Shown: positions 59,740-64,000 of the stretch, piece by piece
Position numbering within the stretch: the first letter of the stretch is position 1
Layout: every line of letters starts with the position of its first letter
From: JAZDCZ01 sp046757925
GTDB taxonomy: Bacteria; Gemmatimonadota; Gemmatimonadetes; Gemmatimonadales; GWC2-71-9
Direction of reading: 5' to 3'
Length of the DNA stretch: 64,000 nucleotides
NCBI GenBank assembly: GCA_046757925.1
Contig: JBHHZE010000005.1
Coordinates: 40,681 to 104,680, forward strand
The notes under the pieces: model-generated
Told to the model about the DNA's origin: nothing
The model's input: only the letters and a program-made list of their open reading frames with translations
Database searches by the model: none
Made by a program: the position numbers and the translations under genes

Positions 59740-60149
59740 CTTGGGCGGTGTTTTTCGCGCGCGGCGTATTGGGTCTCATGTTCCTCATGTTGGGATTCCA
59801 CAAGATGTTCGTTATGGGGCCACTCGAGCACGCGCGGCAGTTTTTCGTGGGGCAGTACAGTGATAGCTTCCTGCCTGTTTGGTCATTGTGGATTACGGGC
59901 ACCGCGGTGCCGTTCGTTGAAATCATTGCGGGGACGTTGGTGTTTGTGGGCTTCAAGACGGGAGTCGGGCTAATCGCGCTCGGCTTCGATCTGTTGCTGG
60001 TTACGTTCGGTCATTTGCTAGCCAACCCGTTCTACGAATTGCATACCCAGGTGATACCCCGGCTGGTGTTGCTGGTCTTCTTGTTACTGGTGCCGCGTGA
60101 CTGGGATGTGTTTTCGGTAGACGGCTGGTTGCGGCTGAGGTCGCGGTAG
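59727..60149 (+). CDS. DoxX-family membrane protein
   Basis: 140 residues from GTG 59727, inside a heptanucleotide array. Four hydrophobic helices with the DoxX layout: ARGVLGLMFLMLGFHKMFVMG, WSLWITGTAVPFVEIIAGTL (partly quoted), GVGLIALGFDLLLVTFGHLLA and RLVLLVFLLLVPRDWD. DoxX proteins are small membrane components of redox or thiol-stress systems. It ends 4 bp before the quinone oxidoreductase gene, a sensible redox pairing. Confidence 0.85.
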   Translation: MKRKTWAVFFARGVLGLMFLMLGFHKMFVMGPLEHARQFFVGQYSDSFLPVWSLWITGTAVPFVEIIAGTLVFVGFKTGVGLIALGFDLLLVTFGHLLANPFYELHTQVIPRLVLLVFLLLVPRDWDVFSVDGWLRLRSR

Positions 60150-60153
60150 TTTC

Positions 60154-61128
60154 GTGCGGGCCATCGTTATCAGGGAGCCCGGCGATACCGACGTCTTGGA
60201 ACTGCGAGAGGTCCCGCTGCCGGAGCCCGCCAGCGGTCACGTTCGGGTCAAGGTCGTGGCGTTCGGTATCAACCGGGCCGACATTTTACAACGACGTGGG
60301 ATGTATCCCGCGCCGCCGGGCTCACCCGGGGACATCCCCGGTTTGGAGTTTGCAGGAGAGGTCGATGCGCTGGGCGCGGACGTCACCGGTGTGGAGGTAG
60401 GCGATCGCGTGATGGGGATCGTGGGGGGCGGTTCGTACGCCGAGTATCTGGTCACACATGCGTCTCACGTTGTGCCAATGCCGGAAGAACTTCAGTTCGA
60501 AGAAGCCGCCGCGATACCCGAGGCGTTCATCACAGCACACGATGCCCTCGAGAGACTGGACGTGGCGTCGGAAGAGTGGGTGCTGGTGCATGCCGTGGGT
60601 AGTGGAGTGGGTACAGCGGCACTGCAATTGATAGGAGCGCGCAGCGCCAGGTGCATTGGCACGAGTAGGACGCCCAAGAAGTTGGTGTGGGCGGAGGAGT
60701 TGGGAATGTTCGCCGGTATCAACACCGTTAGTGAGGAGTTCGCGCCCCGCGTCCGCCAGATCACGGGCGCTGGTGTAAGTGCCGCCGTGGACTTGATCGG
60801 GGGCCCGCTGTTCCCCGCTACAATAGATGCAATGGCGCAGCGCGGCCGCGTCATCATCGTTGGTATTACGGCCGGCCGCCGCGCCGAGGTCGACTTGAGA
60901 GTGATTATGGGTAAGCGACTCCGCATTGAGGGCACCGTGTTGCGCGCGCGCTCGACTGAAGAAAAGGCCGAAGTCACGCGCTCGTTTCGCGAACAAGTCC
61001 TTCCGCTGTTCGAATTCGGAACCGTCCGGCCGGTGGTTGATCGTGTGTTCGAGTTTGACGAGGTGCCCGCCGCCCACAAGCACATGGAGTCGAACGTCAG
61101 TTTTGGAAAGACAGTGGTGCGGGTTTGA
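60154..61128 (+). CDS. NAD(P)H:quinone oxidoreductase, MDR superfamily (PIG3-like)
   Basis: 324 residues from GTG 60154. Medium-chain reductase features without catalytic zinc: NRADILQRRGMYPAPPGSP, IPGLEFAGEV, RVMGIVGGGSYAEYL, AIPEAFITAHDAL (the PIG3-type motif), VLVHAVGSGVGTAALQL (nucleotide site), AAVDLIGGPLFPATIDAM and FEFDEVPAAHKHMESN at the end. Reduces quinones with NADPH. The last 20 or so codons and the 3' flank recur at 63.23-63.39 kb. Confidence 0.93.
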   Translation: MRAIVIREPGDTDVLELREVPLPEPASGHVRVKVVAFGINRADILQRRGMYPAPPGSPGDIPGLEFAGEVDALGADVTGVEVGDRVMGIVGGGSYAEYLVTHASHVVPMPEELQFEEAAAIPEAFITAHDALERLDVASEEWVLVHAVGSGVGTAALQLIGARSARCIGTSRTPKKLVWAEELGMFAGINTVSEEFAPRVRQITGAGVSAAVDLIGGPLFPATIDAMAQRGRVIIVGITAGRRAEVDLRVIMGKRLRIEGTVLRARSTEEKAEVTRSFREQVLPLFEFGTVRPVVDRVFEFDEVPAAHKHMESNVSFGKTVVRV

Positions 61129-61180
61129 GTTACAGGCCCAGATCGATCAGGCGATCAGCAGAAGTGCCACACTGCGATAG

Positions 61181-61235
61181 CGCTCAGCAGTGTCAAGCGT
61201 ATGCAAGTCGTCTTTCAAGGCTCATCAGAGAGAGC
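61181..61235. repeat. 55-bp direct repeat, left copy
   Basis: An exact match to 63331-63385. It follows the quinone oxidoreductase gene and covers the last few codons of the leftward AraC-like gene. The homology continues leftward, with gaps and substitutions, into the oxidoreductase coding end. Confidence 0.92.
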
Positions 61236-61616
61236 TGTTTTCGGGGGGGGCAGACTGTTCCGGGGTTCAGTTACAACTCCAGTGAGCCCGGCGCCTCGTA
61301 TCTCGGTCCACCTCTTGCCGGTTACGCGCTTTAGCTTTCGGTATCGGACCGCTGGGTCCTGGCCTTCTTCCCAGCGTTTCACCCAGCCCAATATCTGGAA
61401 CCGGCTGCAAAGCTCACGGACTGACGGAAGGCCGACTTGCTTGACCGCCTGCGCCAGCCGGAATCGGCTCCCGAAATTCAGCTGGTGAGCCACGAAGTCG
61501 CTACTGTCCGGTTTCCCTTCAGTTTGAGCTAGCAGGTGGAACAACTCACCAATTCTCGAATGCGGGTCTTGGGGCAGCGATTCCAGAATGACAGCGACAG
61601 ACTCTTCGTAACGCAT
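61215..61616 (-). CDS. AraC-like truncated HTH regulator
   Basis: About 133 residues from ATG 61616, with AAGGAAG upstream. HQLNFGSRFRLAQAVKQVGLPSVRELCSRF (partly quoted) is the first half of an AraC-type double helix-turn-helix, and YRKLKRVTGKRWTEIRGAG the second. The order and length match a short AraC-like group seen in Gemmatimonadota genomes, lacking the usual sensor domain. The gene lies within the direct-repeat-bounded island, and its last codons run into the left repeat. Confidence 0.65.
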   Translation of the reverse strand: MRYEESVAVILESLPQDPHSRIGELFHLLAQTEGKPDSSDFVAHQLNFGSRFRLAQAVKQVGLPSVRELCSRFQILGWVKRWEEGQDPAVRYRKLKRVTGKRWTEIRGAGLTGVVTEPRNSLPPPKTALSDEP

Positions 61617-61628
61617 CAAACTTCCTTA

Positions 61629-62316
61629 ATGACCATTGCGCTGGGTCATTTGGTTGCTGGTCCAGCAGGGAGTATGAGTCCCTGTGACGAGAACAGCTTT
61701 GGTTTCCTATATACTCCGCACGGAACTCACGTGTCAGGAACGATCCTAGCGCGCGACAATACAATCGGAGTCGTGGGTGGGGCGCCGCTCCTAACGGGTA
61801 CCAGTGTGTACGTCTGGGCGGCTTGCAATGGTTTCGATAGCATCGTGAATAACATTGCCAGATTTTACTTTTGCTGACGCCAGCCCCTGCGGGAATGCGC
61901 GTTCGAACTGGGGTCCTCACGTCGAGATCGCTGCACCTTACTGGGCATTGAGTACGGTGCCGCCGAATCTCTATGGGGATGAGAACGGACCTCCTGCAGG
62001 TATAGGCTGGTGTGGCACGTCGATGTCAACGCCGCATGTTACGGCTACCGTGGCCATCTTGCGGGGAGAGTTTCCGAGTCCTACAGTTGATGACATACGT
62101 GACATACTATTCCAAACCGCCTACAAGGCTCCTGGACAACCTTCAGGTTGGGACAATAAGCTTGGCTGGGGGGTGGTTGACGCTGGCGCTGCTGTGGCTC
62201 TAGCGTCCGGTTCCGTTGGTGGAGGTGGAACCGGCCCGCCGTGTCCCGATGGCTGTACCACGGAGATGCGTAGTCCATTGCCCACAAGGTTCATTGGACA
62301 CGAGCGTCAACGGTAG
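61629..62316 (+). pseudogene. Decayed subtilisin-like (S8) protease
   Basis: Two frames together give parts of one S8 peptidase. First frame, 61629-61877: TPHGTHVSGTILARDN (catalytic His) and GVVGGAPLLTGTSVYVW, ending at a stop. Second frame, from 61855: SNWGPHVEIAAPYW and GWCGTSMSTPHVTATVAIL (catalytic Ser), ending at 62316. The N-terminal part with the catalytic Asp and about 80-100 codons holding the oxyanion Asn are missing, and the frame shifts at the junction, so no active enzyme can be made. Confidence 0.85.
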
Positions 62317-62401
62317 TTCATGCAGGCAATGCGGCAAGCAGGATCGTTGTGGCCAAAGTAGGGTAGTATCATCGTATCGGCAGATTCGGGGGGCGTTTTT
62401 G

Positions 62402-63004
62402 ATGGCAATGAACTCGCTCTGCTTGTTGTTGGTCGCGCTCGCGGTGGCTTGTTCCGGCGAGATGGGATTACCAGCCGACCTGGATCCCGCAGACTTCGTG
62501 CTTGAGAAGGAAGCATTCTACAGGTGCGGCAGGTGGATCAACAAGCCGGATGTTCGATTTGGGCTTTTCGATGTCAGGGCTACACCAATTGGGGAGACGG
62601 AGCAGACGGATCGCCCCAGCGATCTGCTGCTGGACCGGATCAGCTCTCTGGGCGGTGTTGTCGTACACGAGTTCAACGTTCCGCTTGTGCGTGCCGTGAT
62701 TGCCCTGGGTGCCATTCCGGAGATTGAAGGAGCGAGTAGTGGGTTGAGCGGTACGGATGCAAGAGCCGTGACCGACGCAAGCGAATTCTCCGTTACAGTA
62801 TCCATTCGCTATGTAGTGGACCCGAGCGATAGCGACCTTGCAAGGATCGTCGAGCTGGGAGGTGAGGTTTTCAGCACGTTCAGGACGGCGGTAGGAGCTG
62901 TTGTGCCCGATTTGACCATTCCGGTCCTTCGCGGACAGCCCGAAATAGAGAATGTGGGGTTACGCGGCGGTGGATGTCTGGCCGCCCCTGGTGGTATGGA
63001 TTGA
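62402..63004 (+). CDS. Lipoprotein with two subtilisin-propeptide-like repeats
   Basis: 200 residues from ATG 62402 (ATG 62408 also possible). LLVALAVACSGE is a lipobox. Two repeat units follow: ISSLGGVVVHEFNVPLVRAVIALGAIPEIEG (near 80-115, partly quoted) and IVELGGEVFSTFRTAVGAVVPDLTIPVLRGQPEIENV (near 155-190, partly quoted). Each matches the beta-alpha-beta of the I9 inhibitor/propeptide of S8 proteases (GG.V...F.....AV....I..L...P.IE.V). The decayed subtilisin lies just upstream, so this may be its stand-alone chaperone or inhibitor. Confidence 0.7.
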   Translation: MAMNSLCLLLVALAVACSGEMGLPADLDPADFVLEKEAFYRCGRWINKPDVRFGLFDVRATPIGETEQTDRPSDLLLDRISSLGGVVVHEFNVPLVRAVIALGAIPEIEGASSGLSGTDARAVTDASEFSVTVSIRYVVDPSDSDLARIVELGGEVFSTFRTAVGAVVPDLTIPVLRGQPEIENVGLRGGGCLAAPGGMD

Positions 63005-63233
63005 GGCAGACTGCCGGGCTGCGAATCTCGACGGGGACTCATACGGGCATTTTGGGGACACGCACAACACGCTACGCGACCGGAGATCGACAAGGAATCT
63101 GTGCGGTCTGAGTTTCCTGTGAAGTGAATAGCGGGGTTCCTCCATCGCCACACCCTCTCCACACCTGAGCCTGACCGCCTCCTGTGCCTCGGCCACTCGT
63201 TGTACAAACTGAGCCCGGTATTCCACGCGGTAT

Positions 63234-63306
63234 TGACGAGGTAGCCCAGGCCCACCAGCACATGGGGTCGAACGTCAGTTTCGGTAAGACCGTGGTGCGG
63301 GCTTGA
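63234..63306 (+). pseudogene. Duplicated 3' end of the quinone oxidoreductase gene
   Basis: Translates as DEVAQAHQHMGSNVSFGKTVVRA and stop (partly quoted), matching DEVPAAHKHMESNVSFGKTVVRV at the end of the intact gene 2.2 kb upstream. The rest of the gene is absent. Differences in several codons show the copies have diverged. Confidence 0.88.
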
Positions 63307-63330
63307 GTTACAGGGCTTTGATCGATCAGG

Positions 63331-63385
63331 CGCTCAGCAGTGTCAAGCGTATGCAAGTCGTCTTTCAAGGCTCATCAGAGAGAGC
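63331..63385. repeat. 55-bp direct repeat, right copy
   Basis: Identical to 61181-61235. In this copy the 30 bases that separate two GCG triplets in the left copy (61154-61183 region) are missing, so the homologous block is shorter here. Confidence 0.92.
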
Positions 63386-63680
63386 GCCACAACCAGGGGC
63401 ATGCAAGGCACACCGCACAATTGGTCATAACGCACAAAATGTCATAGCGCTTCATAGCTGAGCATCCTATAGTGCTAGTGGTCAATGCTTCGTTTGACTC
63501 AGAATTATTGAAGGTATGCATGGCGTGACCAAGAGGGTACGGCAGAATCAAAACTCATCAACGCAGTTGAATAATGAAGACTGCACGCTCTGCTCCTGTG
63601 GCGATGTCATCAAGAAGGTACTTGCGGCCGATGCCCAGGCAAGACAATCTTATTGCATCCCATCGAGGTGGAGGCCGAGC

Positions 63681-63968
63681 ATGGATTTCTCAATAGTCGC
63701 TATGGTCACCGTTCAGGTCACCTTCGTTCTGGGTCTGGCACATGTCGGCTCTCGGATCTGGATGAAGAAGAAGGAATTACAGAAGCAGGCGGATACCGCA
63801 GATATTCTGAGAGCGATCGACGATCTGCAGGCGGAGGTCGATCAGCTCCGTTCATCGCAAGACATACACGTGATGGAACTCTACGAGCGGCTGGATTTTG
63901 CGGAGCGCATGCTCACACAAGGCAACCAGCTCACCAAGAGAGAGAAACCCGAGAGCACGCCCGTCTAG
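63681..63968 (+). CDS. Membrane-anchored coiled-coil protein, 95 residues
   Basis: ATG 63681 follows GGAGG. One N-terminal helix (FSIVAMVTVQVTFVLGLA), a basic stop (RIWMKKKELQKQ), then a charged coiled coil (ILRAIDDLQAEVDQLRSSQD, ELYERLDFAERML). The layout resembles PspB-type or other small inner-membrane coiled-coil proteins, but I cannot name it. Confidence 0.75.
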   Translation: MDFSIVAMVTVQVTFVLGLAHVGSRIWMKKKELQKQADTADILRAIDDLQAEVDQLRSSQDIHVMELYERLDFAERMLTQGNQLTKREKPESTPV

Positions 63969-63982
63969 ACGGACCTTTTTTT
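63961..63982 (+). terminator. Probable intrinsic terminator
   Basis: CCGTCTAGACGG (63961-63972), a perfect palindrome spanning the stop codon, is followed after three bases by seven T. The stem is short (four to five pairs), so it is a modest terminator. Confidence 0.45.
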
Positions 63983-64000
63983 CAAGCTATTGGAGTAGTC

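Larger units (their letters stand above)
63005..63680. other. Long gap: duplicated gene end, direct repeat, otherwise non-coding
   Basis: The first 230 bases hold no convincing gene. Bases 63234-63306 are a second copy of the end of the quinone oxidoreductase gene, and 63331-63385 is the right-hand 55-bp repeat. The remaining 295 bases are more AT-rich; TATAGT near 63470 and TTGACT near 63496 are isolated promoter-like words. The frame of the last gene is open from 63516 but has no coding character before 63681. Confidence 0.6.

Noticed and set aside
1..64000. CRISPR arrays, prophage, transposase genes, rRNA
   Set aside because: None seen on either strand; the only direct repeats are the short tandem arrays and the 55-bp pair.

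Overview
The window reads as a chromosomal segment of a diderm, GC-rich bacterium, most likely a Gemmatimonadota member or close relative. The support is inferential: a Ser/Thr kinase carrying bacterial Ig-like domains, a second kinase-TPR gene in decay, VPS10/BNR secreted propellers, secreted amidohydrolase pairs, an LVIVD/DUF305 pair, outer-membrane barrels ending in aromatic residues, and a truncated AraC-like regulator of a type I associate with that phylum. No 16S rRNA, phage, plasmid or CRISPR array is present.
Layout. 1-3.9 kb: partial D-aminoacylase and a sortilin-type propeller. 4.0-13.2 kb: the standout region, a compact bidirectional cluster that looks like a ribosomally made, modified peptide (RiPP) pathway. 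The leftward arm holds a PqqD/RRE-like protein, a 45-residue precursor-like peptide ending AGAWWVVGVGGSG, an HprK-like kinase, a helical possibly ferritin-like protein, two DUF455 ferritin-like diiron proteins, a His-rich membrane protein, and a fusion of an S26-like peptidase to a nucleotidyltransferase. The rightward arm holds a formyltransferase, a membrane-anchored protein and an HTTM (gamma-carboxylase-like) membrane protein. Many of these genes overlap at start/stop codons. No canonical core enzyme (radical SAM, YcaO, lanthionine synthetase, lasso cyclase) is present, so the diiron proteins and the HTTM protein are the candidate modifying enzymes.
13-32 kb: secreted amidohydrolases (one with membrane helices inside the fold, two domains without the metal HxH), a kinase with an extracellular Ig/SnoaL-like part, an Ig-like c-type cytochrome, an outer-membrane barrel, an orphan sugar-binding lipoprotein with a truncated sugar ABC ATPase, an M19 dipeptidase, a PflA-like radical SAM protein and an M61 peptidase. 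32-38 kb: ergothioneine genes egtD-egtB, ornithine aminotransferase, an Nfu protein and an ATP-grasp ligase. 38-42.6 kb: a multiply broken kinase-TPR pseudogene, tRNA-Leu(GAG), tRNA-Thr(CGU), and the LVIVD/DUF305 pair. 42.7-46 kb: DAHP synthase behind a Tyr/Trp leader-peptide attenuator, then nadA and nadC. 46-61 kb: housekeeping and envelope genes (SDR39U1, ADP-forming acyl-CoA synthetase, TIGR03546/TIGR03545 pair, citrate synthase, penicillin-type acylase, arginase family, DoxX, quinone oxidoreductase).
61.1-63.4 kb: a small island bounded by an exact 55-bp direct repeat and a second copy of the 3' end of the quinone oxidoreductase gene. It carries an AraC-like regulator, a decayed subtilisin and a lipoprotein with two propeptide-like repeats. 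Short tandem repeats with 7-bp and 10-bp units lie in several intergenic gaps.
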